Positions 1 to 9,500 of a DNA stretch of 64,000 nt are shown piece after piece. The position numbers and the translations under genes were made by a program. Source of the stretch: Lachnoclostridium sp. UBA5725 (lineage in GTDB: Bacteria > Bacillota > Clostridia > Lachnospirales > Lachnospiraceae). The stretch lies in assembly GCA_002419585.1 (NCBI GenBank), contig DIGJ01000002.1, positions 426,783-490,782 of the forward strand, given 5' to 3'. The first letter of the stretch is position 1. Every line of letters starts with the position of its first letter. The notes under the pieces are model-generated. The model worked only from the letters and a program-made list of their open reading frames with translations. It made no database searches and was not told the DNA's origin.

Positions 1-2
1 CG

Positions 3-587
3 GTATCAGTTCTTACGCCTATGTTCATTTCACAGAGTCAGGAAGAAGTGTATGAGTTCTACAGGATAATTGCAGAAAGTACAAAATTACCAATTTTAAT
101 CTACAATAATAAACCAAAAACAAATGTATCGGTAGAACCAAAGACGGTTGCAAGACTTGCTAAGATTAAAAATATTGTAGGTGTAAAAGACAGCACGGGA
201 GACTTTACAAATACCGAAGAGTATTTGAGATTAACAAAAGATGAAGGAAATTTCCATGTTTTACTCGGAAGAGATACCTTAATATATGCTGGATTATGTT
301 ATGGAGCAGCTGGTGCAATTGCATCATGTGCAAATGTAGCACCTAGAATCGCAGCGGATATCTATGATAAGTACATAGAGGGTGATTTGGCTGGTGCCTT
401 AGAAGCACAGTACACACTCGCTCCGTTACGAATTGCGTGTAATATGGGGACATTCCCAGCAGTTATTAAAGAAGGGCTAGTTCAAGAAGGTTTTCAGGTT
501 GGAAAATGCTTAGAACCAATCGCTGAGTTAAAACCAGAGGAAAAAGAAGCTCTTCGTAAAGTATTAAAGGAAATGAACTTAATCTAA
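3..587 (+). CDS. DapA-family (dihydrodipicolinate synthase/N-acetylneuraminate lyase) aldolase, 5' end missing
   Basis: C-terminal 195 residues of a class I Schiff-base aldolase; the start lies before the window. The reading frame is open from base 3. GVKDSTGDF carries the Schiff-base lysine of the family (position inferred from family knowledge), followed by the LLGRD and GAAGAIASCAN segments typical of the barrel's C-terminal half. Members of this family act as DHDPS, KDG aldolase or 5-keto-4-deoxyglucarate dehydratase. Because it is followed by a TctCBA transporter and an altronate/galactarate dehydratase-like gene, a role in sugar-acid breakdown is more likely than lysine synthesis. Substrate is inference. 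It is the first visible gene of a five-gene same-strand run. Confidence 0.85.
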   Translation, partial: VSVLTPMFISQSQEEVYEFYRIIAESTKLPILIYNNKPKTNVSVEPKTVARLAKIKNIVGVKDSTGDFTNTEEYLRLTKDEGNFHVLLGRDTLIYAGLCYGAAGAIASCANVAPRIAADIYDKYIEGDLAGALEAQYTLAPLRIACNMGTFPAVIKEGLVQEGFQVGKCLEPIAELKPEEKEALRKVLKEMNLI

Positions 588-625
588 ATAAATAAAAACG
601 AAAACAAATAAGGAGAATGAAGGGT

Positions 626-1654
626 ATGAAAAAAAGAATTATGGCATTACTTATGGCAGCAGTAATGGTAACGGGGCTTATTACTGGATGTTCCAAAAAA
701 GAGGATGTAAACTCATTTGACGGAAAAAATATTCGTGTGGTTATCGGATCAACTTCTACATCAGGAGATTCTTATCTAATTGCTGAAACGGTTTCCAGAC
801 ATCTTGCAAAAGCGTTAAATGCGACGGCAAAAGTAGATGCAGTTGGTGCAGTTGAGGCAGTAGACGCGATTAAGAATGCGAAACCTGATGGACAAACAAT
901 TATGATATTTCACGATATGACTTATCTTGGAGTTTCATTTGGAGCCTACGGAGAAGAATATTCACTCGAAAATATGACAGTTGGTCCTCGTGTTGCACAA
1001 AATCCTGGAGCTGCTTGGGCGGCAGGAGTGAATGCACCATATGAAAGTCTGCAAGAAATTCCGGAATATTTAAAAGCAAATCCAGACGCAATCTGCCGTA
1101 TGGCTTGTGAATCCGGTGGTGTATCACATGTTGCATTTGTTGTATTTTATGAATGGGTACTCGAAAATTATGGACAGGATGTTGCAGATCGTATTGTTGT
1201 AGTAGTGGGTGGTTCCACAGCAGATAAGTGTCAGCTTTTATGGGATGGCAACTGTGACGTAATCTTTGCTGATTATACTTCGCTTTATGATTACACACAA
1301 ACAGATGATCAAAAAATAGCTATGAAATTTATGGGATTACTTGATAATATTGAAGGTGTAAATATTCCGTCTTATGCAGATCTTGGCATTACCATGAATG
1401 GCGAAGAATTTAGATTTTCAAAAGACTTCCTTGTCTACCTTCCAAAAGATATTCCGCAGGAATATGTGGATGAGTTAGATAAAGCAATGGAAACAGTATC
1501 GAATGACGAAACCTTCCAATCAGACTTAGAAGCAATGTCTTATCGTACAGCATATTTAAAATCAGAAGATGCAAAGACTTTCATTTATGATAAAAGAGAT
1601 GGCTTGCAGTCTTTGATTGATGCAGCTCCATCACTTGATGATTTAATACAGTAA
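626..1654 (+). CDS. Tripartite tricarboxylate transporter substrate-binding lipoprotein (TctC family)
   Basis: Extracytoplasmic solute receptor of a TTT importer, 342 aa. The N-terminus is a lipoprotein signal: two Lys and an Arg, a hydrophobic stretch, then LITGC with the lipidated Cys at residue 22. I chose the ATG at 626, not 617, because AAGGAG at 610-615 is about ten bases from it and only one or two from 617. The body has the TctC/Bug-family layout (early VRVVIGS-like strand, NAKPDGQTIMIF, SGGVSHVAF, later VNIPSYADLGI). It captures a carboxylate outside the membrane and delivers it to TctA/TctB encoded just downstream. Family is clear; ligand unknown. Confidence 0.88.
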   Translation: MKKRIMALLMAAVMVTGLITGCSKKEDVNSFDGKNIRVVIGSTSTSGDSYLIAETVSRHLAKALNATAKVDAVGAVEAVDAIKNAKPDGQTIMIFHDMTYLGVSFGAYGEEYSLENMTVGPRVAQNPGAAWAAGVNAPYESLQEIPEYLKANPDAICRMACESGGVSHVAFVVFYEWVLENYGQDVADRIVVVVGGSTADKCQLLWDGNCDVIFADYTSLYDYTQTDDQKIAMKFMGLLDNIEGVNIPSYADLGITMNGEEFRFSKDFLVYLPKDIPQEYVDELDKAMETVSNDETFQSDLEAMSYRTAYLKSEDAKTFIYDKRDGLQSLIDAAPSLDDLIQ

Positions 1655-1705
1655 TGAATTTGTTGGGGACTATAAAACATAGTCCCCATAAAGGAGGAAA
1701 TTGGC

Positions 1706-2161
1706 TTGCTTACTATAAATTATATGCCATCAACATCACATTGGATAGTTCCCCCCATTATTATGGGAATATTAGTAATCCTCCTTTTTGTGATGTCAAT
1801 ACAACGATTTATAAAAACAAAAAAAGAAAATCAACCATTCATCCAATTGAAAAACAAACGTTTCTTTGAAGAAAACTGGGATAAGTTAAAATTATTTGGA
1901 ACACTTGTATTATTTATCTTATATATTTTTGCAATGGATGTATTAGGCTTTTTAATTGCCAGCATAGTCTTTATCTTTTTGTTCAATGTATTGTTTGCAG
2001 GAGTAATGCAATTGGAAGAAATTCCAAAGGCATTCAAAGAAAAAACTTACTTTAAGAACGAAGGATTTTGCTCGGTATGTATATCCTTATTAATCGCAAT
2101 CATCTTCTCGGTAGGAATATGGTTCTTATTTGGTGAAGTATTCAGCATAACATTACCATAG
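1706..2161 (+). CDS. TTT transporter small membrane subunit (TctB family)
   Basis: 151-aa protein with four hydrophobic helices (about residues 12-30, 55-75, 78-98, 125-148), the usual size and topology of TctB, the small membrane subunit whose precise role is unclear. Start is TTG at 1706, eight bases after AAGGAGG at 1691-1697; an overlapping open frame at 1654-1869 has no such signal and looks spurious. It sits between tctC and tctA (16 bases before tctA), the canonical order of these transporters. Sequence conservation in TctB is low, so the call leans on context and topology. Confidence 0.82.
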   Translation: MLTINYMPSTSHWIVPPIIMGILVILLFVMSIQRFIKTKKENQPFIQLKNKRFFEENWDKLKLFGTLVLFILYIFAMDVLGFLIASIVFIFLFNVLFAGVMQLEEIPKAFKEKTYFKNEGFCSVCISLLIAIIFSVGIWFLFGEVFSITLP

Positions 2162-2177
2162 AAAGGAGTGAATCAAA

Positions 2178-3656
2178 ATGATTGAATTTGGATTGTTGCA
2201 ATTAATTATGGCCGTCTTAGGTGTTGGTGTTGGTATTATTTTCGGTGCGCTACCGGGAATGACAGCCACTATGGCCATTGCTATTTTTTTACCCTTGACA
2301 TATGCTTATGATTTAAATACCTCCCTATTCTTATTACTTGGATTATATGTGGGTGGCATAAGTGGGGGGTTAATTCCAGCAATATTATTAAATATTCCTG
2401 GAACGCCTTCTTCTATTACAACAGGTTTTGATGGATTCCCTATGGCAAAACGTGGAGAAGCTGAAAAAGCTTTAAAAATTGGTATCACAGCTTCTTTGAT
2501 AGGTGGTATGTTTAGCTTGGCTGCACTCTGCTTATTTACGCCGCCATTGGCAAAATTGGCAATACAGTTTTCTGCAGTAGAAAAGTTCTTGATTATATTA
2601 TTTGCATTGACAGTAATTGCAGCATTATCAAAGGGAAATATGACACGAGGTATCTTTGCTGGATTTTTAGGTGTATTAGTATCTTTAATTGGTGCATTTG
2701 CCGATAATAACCATCTTCGTATGGTACCTGACTTTTTAAAGGTTGAACTTCGTTCCGGTTTTCAATTGCTTCCCGTATTGATTGGACTCTTTGCTCTGAC
2801 ACAGATTTTTCAGGAAGCTGAAACAGGGATGAAAGTTTCCAAAGCAACATATGATTTAAATAACAATGATAAGTCAAAAAGGTTCTCAATTAAAGATTTT
2901 AAAGGACAAGGTATAAACCTGATTCGTTCCAGTGCGATTGGAACTTTTATGGGAATTCTTCCTGGAGTAGGTGGTAGTGCTGCATCCTTACTTTCTTATT
3001 CGCAGGCTAAAAACTTTTCAAAAGAACCAGAGAAATTAGGAACAGGTGCAGTAGAAGGGTTAGTAGCTAGTGAATCAGCTAACAATGGTTTGACCGGTGG
3101 TGCATTGATTCCGTTGTTATCTCTTGGTATTCCTGGAGATAGTACTACAGCGGTACTTGTTGGAGCATTTATGCTTCAGGGTATTCAGGTTGGACCGCTA
3201 TTCATAACAAATAATAGAGGAACATGGTATACGATTCTATTTGCATTAGCAATATGCAATATTATCATGTTTATTACCATGTTTTATCCTATCAAACATA
3301 TTGCGAAGGTTATTAAACTTCCGAAGAATCGCATTTATCCAGTTATCATCCTTATGTGTGTAGTTGGTGCATATGCAATTCGTAACGGGAATATGTTTGA
3401 TGTATGGACATTACTTTTGTTCGGAGTCATTGGCTATATTTTCAGTAAAATCAATATTCCTTCTGCACCATTTTTAATTGGTTTTATTTTAGGCCGTGAT
3501 TTAGAAAAATATTTTGTTGATTCAATTAAGGGTTCTGGTGGAAGTTTAGCTTGCTTCTTTACAAGACCAATCGGTTGGGGAATTTGGGCTCTGATTATAG
3601 CCTCTATACTATTTGCAGTTTTTGATAACAGAAAAGCGAGAAGACAACAAGCATAA
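2178..3656 (+). CDS. TTT transporter large membrane subunit (TctA family)
   Basis: 492-aa polytopic permease, the usual TctA length, with about 11-12 hydrophobic segments. Diagnostic stretches are GALPGMTATMA near residue 24, the SGGLIPAILLNIPGTPSS segment near residue 62, and the second-half repeat of the same theme (GILPGVGGSAASLLSY, then LIPLLSLGIPGDSTTAVL). It forms the transport channel, driven by ion gradients in known members, and works with the TctC receptor. RBS AAAGGAG precedes the ATG by nine bases. Very secure at family level. Confidence 0.93.
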   Translation: MIEFGLLQLIMAVLGVGVGIIFGALPGMTATMAIAIFLPLTYAYDLNTSLFLLLGLYVGGISGGLIPAILLNIPGTPSSITTGFDGFPMAKRGEAEKALKIGITASLIGGMFSLAALCLFTPPLAKLAIQFSAVEKFLIILFALTVIAALSKGNMTRGIFAGFLGVLVSLIGAFADNNHLRMVPDFLKVELRSGFQLLPVLIGLFALTQIFQEAETGMKVSKATYDLNNNDKSKRFSIKDFKGQGINLIRSSAIGTFMGILPGVGGSAASLLSYSQAKNFSKEPEKLGTGAVEGLVASESANNGLTGGALIPLLSLGIPGDSTTAVLVGAFMLQGIQVGPLFITNNRGTWYTILFALAICNIIMFITMFYPIKHIAKVIKLPKNRIYPVIILMCVVGAYAIRNGNMFDVWTLLLFGVIGYIFSKINIPSAPFLIGFILGRDLEKYFVDSIKGSGGSLACFFTRPIGWGIWALIIASILFAVFDNRKARRQQA

Positions 3657-3674
3657 GGAAGGATACAAATTGCT

Positions 3675-5189
3675 ATGGAAAAAACATATATCAAAATAAA
3701 CGAGAGAGATAACGTAGCTATCACAATCCATACTATAGCAAAAGGTACGAAAGTCTTAGATGATGTTGTTTCAAATGAAGAAATTCCGCAAGGACACAAG
3801 ATTGCTTTATCTGATATTTCGAAAGACGGTGAAATAATCCGATATGGTGTTGTATTAGGATATGCTATGGATTCTATTAAGAAGGGAGACTGGATTAATG
3901 AAAAAATGCTTTATCTTCCAACTCCCCCTTCGGTAGACAATATGGATTTTGCTAAATATCTAGTTACAGATCTACCTGTTGCACCAGTCAGAGTATTTGA
4001 TGGATATAAAAATCCAAATGGCGGTTATGCAGGTACAAGAAATATCCTAGGAATCAGCACAACGGTTCAATGCGTAACCGGTGTTTTGAATGTGGCAGTA
4101 AAAAAAATGAAGGATGAGCTACTTCCAAAATATAAAAACGTAGATGATATTGTTGCAATTAACCATGCCTATGGCTGTGGAGTTGCAATTAATGCACCAG
4201 AAGCAAAAATACCAATCCGTGCACTGAAAAACCTGACAAAGAACCCTAACTTTGGCGGAGAATTAATGGTGGTAGCTTTAGGGTGCGAGAAACTTACCGT
4301 TGAAATGCTCTTGGATGAAACGGATATTAAGCCGGAAAATGTAATTGTGTTACAAGAACTTCAAGGTTATCAGGCGATGATAGATGCGCTTATGAAAATG
4401 GCTGAAGTGAAGCTGCGCATTTTAGACAAAAGAAGAAGAGAGCCCTTAAATTTATCAGAACTTTGTATAGGAATGCAATGCGGTGGAAGTGATGCCTTTT
4501 CTGGTATTACTGCCAACCCAAGTGCGGGATATGCGGCAGATATGCTTGTGGAAGCCGGTGCAACGGTTATGTTTTCAGAAGTTACAGAAGTTCGGGATGG
4601 CGTTCATATGATTGCAGAACGCTGTGTCAACGAAGAAGTAGGAAAAAAATTAGCTGCAGAAATGAAATGGTACGATGCTTACTTAGAGAACGGACAAGTT
4701 GACAGGAGTGCGAACCCTACTCCGGGAAATAAAAAAGGAGGGCTCTCAAATATCGTAGAAAAAGCCATGGGATCTATTGCTAAGTCTGGACGTTCTCCAA
4801 TTGTTGAAGTACTATCTCCAGGAGAGATGCCAAGCAAACATGGTCTCATTTATGCAGCAACTCCAGCTAGTGACATCGTGTGCGGACCTTGCCAGCTGGC
4901 ATCTGGAATTACACTTCAGGTGTTTATGACAGGAAGAGGAACACCTTACGGTCTTGCAGCAGCACCAGTAATAAAGGTTTGTTCTAGAAATGACATGAAG
5001 AACATGTGGCAGGATTTAATAGATATCAATGCTGGCAAAATTGCCACAGGAGAAGCTACCATCGAGGAAGTAGGTACGGAGCTTTTTAACTTTATTATTG
5101 ATGTAGCAAGCGGAAGAAAGAAAAGCTTTGCAGAGATTTACAAATTGCATAATGATTTATGTATTTTTAATCCTGCACCAATAACTTAA
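3675..5189 (+). CDS. Altronate/galactarate dehydratase-family enzyme (UxaA/GarD family)
   Basis: 504 aa. Residues about 1-95 form a SAF domain (IKINERDNVAITIHTIAKG), followed by the GD_AH catalytic region: GGYAGTRNILGI, NHAYGCGVA, VALGCEKL, the MQCGGSDAFSG cluster and CGPCQLASG near the C-terminus; the cysteines are candidate metal/Fe ligands. Family members dehydrate altronate, galactarate or related aldonic/aldaric acids. The length matches full-length enzymes carrying both domains. As the last gene after a DapA-family lyase and a TTT transporter it fits a pathway in which a sugar acid is imported, dehydrated and cleaved. Exact substrate undetermined. Confidence 0.88.
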   Translation: MEKTYIKINERDNVAITIHTIAKGTKVLDDVVSNEEIPQGHKIALSDISKDGEIIRYGVVLGYAMDSIKKGDWINEKMLYLPTPPSVDNMDFAKYLVTDLPVAPVRVFDGYKNPNGGYAGTRNILGISTTVQCVTGVLNVAVKKMKDELLPKYKNVDDIVAINHAYGCGVAINAPEAKIPIRALKNLTKNPNFGGELMVVALGCEKLTVEMLLDETDIKPENVIVLQELQGYQAMIDALMKMAEVKLRILDKRRREPLNLSELCIGMQCGGSDAFSGITANPSAGYAADMLVEAGATVMFSEVTEVRDGVHMIAERCVNEEVGKKLAAEMKWYDAYLENGQVDRSANPTPGNKKGGLSNIVEKAMGSIAKSGRSPIVEVLSPGEMPSKHGLIYAATPASDIVCGPCQLASGITLQVFMTGRGTPYGLAAAPVIKVCSRNDMKNMWQDLIDINAGKIATGEATIEEVGTELFNFIIDVASGRKKSFAEIYKLHNDLCIFNPAPIT

Positions 5190-5235
5190 TTTTAAGCCCT
5201 TACAAAGGAAGCCCCCTAAGAATATTAAAGAAAAG

Positions 5236-5276
5236 AAAAATAGTTCTCGTCCATCATATGGCCGAGAACTATTTTT
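5236..5276. terminator. Bidirectional intrinsic terminator
   Basis: Perfect 14-bp stem (5236-5249 with 5263-5276), 13-base loop, A-run on one side and T-run on the other. It lies between the convergent sugar-acid operon and the PLP enzyme and can stop transcription both ways. Confidence 0.9.
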
Positions 5277-5313
5277 ATACGTTATATTGAATATTTTACA
5301 TTGTTGATCAGCC

Positions 5314-6405
5314 CTACAAACTCATTAACACTTCAAGAAGCTCATCATTTTTTTCCCTGCTCATAAAGCAGAATCGGATGTATTTATCATCTAAATACGG
5401 AAACGTGGAGCAATCCCGTATCATAAGTCCTTTTCGAATACAGATATCAAATATTTCACTTGCGGTGAGGTCATCGCGAAGAATACGAAGCAGTACAAAG
5501 TTGGCGGAAGGCTCGTACACTTTATAAGTGCTAGATTCTTGTAATGCGTCACAGATACGTTTACGCTCGCCAAAGATGAAATCTTTGGTTTTATTTATAT
5601 AATCCATATCCTGAAACATAATTTCTCCAGCAATCGCGGCCAATGAATTTATGGTCCAGGGATTTTTCTTTTTATTTACCTTTTCAACAAGCTCGCTATT
5701 TCCACAAACAGCATATCCAAGACGAAGTCCAGGTGCTGCAAAGAACTTTGAAATACCTCTTAAAACGATGATATTATCATAGCGTTCGGTTAGCGGAATC
5801 GAGGTGATTTTATTCATATTTTCGGCGAATTCAACATACGTTTCATCGACTAAGACTGTGGTAAGATTCTTTTGACATATTTTTAATATGGACTCCATTT
5901 CATCGGATTTTATCGAAGTGGAGGTTGGATTATTTGGGTTACAGATAATAACCAAATCGACGGTGGATAGTAGCTCTTGTTCAAAACGAACAAAGTTAAA
6001 CTTGAAATCTTCCGATTCTCTCAGTTCAAAATAATGCCAATGACCTTCGCCTAATGAAATTTCACGTTCATACTCAGAATAAGTAGGAGCGACAATCATT
6101 GCATCTTTTGGGCAAAGAAATTGAATGAATAAAGAAATTAATTCGGTAGAGCCATTTCCGACAAGGATATTGTCCTTACAGGTATTCACATAGGTAGCAA
6201 TGGAAGTTCGAAGCGCGGTGTATTCGCGATCTGGGTACGAAGTGATGGAATCAATATGAGATGCAAGAGTTTCTCTTAATAAAAAGGATACTCCAAGTGG
6301 ATTTACATTGGCAGAAAAGCTAGTGATATCTTCTTTTTTGATGCCATAGACCTGTTCTATTTTTTCTAAATCACTTCCGTGAAAATGTTCTTTTGGTTTT
6401 AACAT
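5314..6405 (-). CDS. Class I/II aminotransferase-fold PLP enzyme, CobD/HisC-like
   Basis: 363 aa, fold-type I PLP enzyme. Visible: SANVNPLG near the N-terminus, VGNGSTELI, CNPNNPTS (cofactor-contacting Asn), VDETYVEF, and RGISKFFAAPGLRLGYA with the Schiff-base lysine. The FHGSD N-terminus resembles threonine-phosphate decarboxylase CobD, while the size and motifs also fit histidinol-phosphate aminotransferase. No cobalamin or histidine genes are near, so it appears to be an orphan and I leave the specific activity open. It is transcribed toward the preceding operon, with a shared bidirectional terminator, and away from the next cluster. Confidence 0.78.
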   Translation of the reverse strand: MLKPKEHFHGSDLEKIEQVYGIKKEDITSFSANVNPLGVSFLLRETLASHIDSITSYPDREYTALRTSIATYVNTCKDNILVGNGSTELISLFIQFLCPKDAMIVAPTYSEYEREISLGEGHWHYFELRESEDFKFNFVRFEQELLSTVDLVIICNPNNPTSTSIKSDEMESILKICQKNLTTVLVDETYVEFAENMNKITSIPLTERYDNIIVLRGISKFFAAPGLRLGYAVCGNSELVEKVNKKKNPWTINSLAAIAGEIMFQDMDYINKTKDFIFGERKRICDALQESSTYKVYEPSANFVLLRILRDDLTASEIFDICIRKGLMIRDCSTFPYLDDKYIRFCFMSREKNDELLEVLMSL

Positions 6406-6432
6406 GTTTGCACAAATTCCTTTCCTAAAGAG

Positions 6433-6462
6433 TTGAATATTCTAAGCTTTGAGTGTTATAAT
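6433..6462 (+). promoter_or_regulatory. Sigma-A-type promoter before the giant-protein cluster
   Basis: TTGAAT (6433-6438), 18-bp spacer, TATAAT (6457-6462), followed about 75 bases later by GGGAGGGG and the TTG start at 6550. Spacing and hexamers fit; transcription start not known. Confidence 0.55.
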
Positions 6463-6549
6463 AATTTATCTGTATTTGTAATTATACCTATTTTTAAGAA
6501 AATTGCAAATTGTACGTAAAGAACCATAAATAAACGGGAGGGGAAATAC

Positions 6550-9500
6550 TTGAAGGAAAAGATTAGGCAATTAGCCAAGGAAAATTTTGAATATGAGCTG
6601 CCCAATATTTTGTTGTCAGAGGAAAATCTCCAAATCACGGTAGAAGCCGGAAGTGTTTATGTGGGAAGCTTTTTTGTTTCAAACGATCAGCGAAAAGACA
6701 TGAAGGGGATTGTCTATAGCTCATTTACACATCTGAAAATTACAAATCCAATGTTTATCGGAAAACAGAATGAAATTCTGTTCTTGTATGATGCAAAGAA
6801 AGAATCTTTCGGGCAGGAATTTAGTGATAAAATTCATATCGTCAGTAACTGTGGTGAGACAAGCATTACACTAAAGGTTCTAATCGTTGAGCCTTATCAA
6901 ACAACTTCACTTGGTCAAATTAAGGATTTGTTTCATTTTGCTAATCTTGCACATAGCGATTGGGAGGAAGCTTTAAAACTTTTTGAATCATCCGATTTTG
7001 AACGTGTGTTTTTAAAACAGGAAGATATGAAAACAAGATATCATGGCCTGATACACGGCATCGATCGTAATACAGCCATGGAGGAGTTTTTAATTGGCAT
7101 ACAAAAGAAACTGAAAATCAATGTTCATGTGGACCGTACGGTCTGTGAATATAAAAAATGCTTAACAAATTTCATGGATAAAATAATCGTAGAAAAAGAC
7201 AATTGGGGATATCAAAGTTTTCATGTTTCCACGGATTGTGATTTCTTAGCGATTCAAAAAAAGAACTTTACAACCAAAGATTTTTGTGGAAACCGATATC
7301 ATCTGGAATTTTTAATCGAACGAAACAAACTTTCAAAAGGGAATAATTTTGGAACGATAAAATTAGAAACGCAGACCGAAACGATAGAAATACAGGTACA
7401 GGTGAATCTTCATAATGAAGCAAGGGACAATAATACCAATCGAAAACATAAGGAACTTATTTTGTTTTTCACACAAAACTATCTGAATCTAAGAACAGAA
7501 CAGATTGCATATGACAAATATATGACTGACCTGGCAGAACATTTAAAAATAGGGAAGGATATATATCCTTATTGGGAGCATAAGCTTTTGGAACTTCATT
7601 TCTACATGATGGATCACCAATCCTATGCAGCAGATGCATTGAAAGAAATGGAAGAAAATGTAGAGCTTATGAAAGAGGAATCACTAATTAGTTACACCGC
7701 ATTTTTGTATCTGCGTGCCTTGTACACGAAAAAGGAGGAGTTCATAGAGGAAGCGGTATCTTTTATTCGTGCATACTATCAAAATGGGTTTGATTCCTGG
7801 CAGTTACTGTGGTTTTTACTGTATCTGGATCCTAGTTATGATAAACACCCGGAAAAGAAGTGGGAAGAAATTGCGCGCTGCATTGATAAGGGGGCAAATA
7901 GCCCTGTACTTTATTATGAGGCTTGTTTGTGTTTAGAAAGTGATCGAAGATCGAGACCTTATTTCCAAAAATCTCTTCCAAAGATTCTTGCCTTTGGCGT
8001 TAAGATGAGTTGTCTATCACAAGAATTAATCGATTTGTTTTGCTTTTTGGCCGAGCAGGAGGGAAAGTCTTCACCATGGATTATGAAAAGTCTTTATTCC
8101 ATCTATGAATTGCATCAAAGTAAAGAGGTGTTGCATACAATATGTAAACTCCTGATATATGAAGAAAAGAAAGAATCAAAGCATTTTAAATGGTTTGCAA
8201 AGGGTGAAGAAGAAAAAATTAAGCTTGAAAATCTTTATGAATATTATATCTATACGATGGAAGAAAATTTTAGTCTTAGAATCCCAGCAAATCTTTTCTT
8301 ATTTTTCCAATATGACAATCAACTGAGCTTTGAAAAAAAGGCATTTTTCTATGCTTATATCATAAAGAATAAACACCGTGATGTAGGAAATTACGTGGTT
8401 TATGAAAAATTGATTCGTAAATTTGCCTTGGAAGCACTAAAACAAGAAAAAATAGACCGAAATTTAGCTATTCTTTACGAAGAGTTTTTTCAACCAGAAG
8501 ATGTGGACGAGCGATTAGCAATTGCGTTTTGTAAAATCATGTTCCGTCATGAGTTAACCTGTGACAGCAATAAAATCGTGGGAGTTTATGTTAGTCATAA
8601 GGAGCTTTTGCGAGAAGTTTATACCCCAATTGAGAATGGTTGTTGCCACATTGATATCTTCACAGAAAATCCAAGCGTGATTTTTGTGGATCAAAGGGGA
8701 AATCGTTATATAGATGGTGTCAACCACAAAATAACAAGATTCATTCATATTCATGGATTAACTCAAACGTGTTATGAATACTGTAAGAGTAACAGTATGC
8801 TCATGCTTCATATGTTTGAAAAAATTTACAAATATCAAAAGCAGAATGAAAATTCGATTTATGTGCAAAGAAGATGTGTACTGCTTCCTGCCTTCCAAAG
8901 TTTTTATAAGGGGCGCTGTTTCGAATCTTTGATTCAATACTATTTTGATCATTTGGAGCCAGAAGCATTAAAAGAGATGCTGTTACTTGCAGATTTTGAT
9001 CTGTTAAGCAAAGAATTTCGTCCAAAGGCTATTTTTTATTGTATGCTTTATGACCTAAGTGACAAGGCTTGTTTTTCTATGCAAGAGTATGGATTTTATG
9101 ATATTCCGATTAATCGTATGATACATTTTTGTACCGACGAAATTAAAAAATCTAGCATGGAAAATAATAATAAATTCCTTTTGGAAATGGCATTTTATAT
9201 CTTCAATGATGAAAAATACAATGAAACCATTTTAACTTATTTGATGCATTATTTAGAAGGGGATGTTGAAGTATTATTAAAATTATGGAAGCGCTGCGTT
9301 AATTTTGATTTGGAAGCGTATATACTCGAAGAGCGTATTTTAAGCCAGGTACTTTTCACACAAGAGAAAGTAATGAAAGTCTTTGAGGTTTTTAAATCAT
9401 ATTATAAAAAGGGTGGAGAAGAAACAATTATTAAGGCTTACCTGGCGTTTACTTCCTACCAGTATTTGATGAAAGAGCCAGTAGCAAGTGATGCGTTATT

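Noticed and set aside
3..587. DapA as a lysine-biosynthesis gene
   Set aside because: Operon partners are a TTT transporter and a sugar-acid dehydratase; DHDPS identity cannot be claimed from a truncated family member.
1654..1869. 71-aa open frame overlapping the start of tctB
   Set aside because: Out of frame with the TctB-like protein, and the AAGGAGG site fits TTG 1706 instead.
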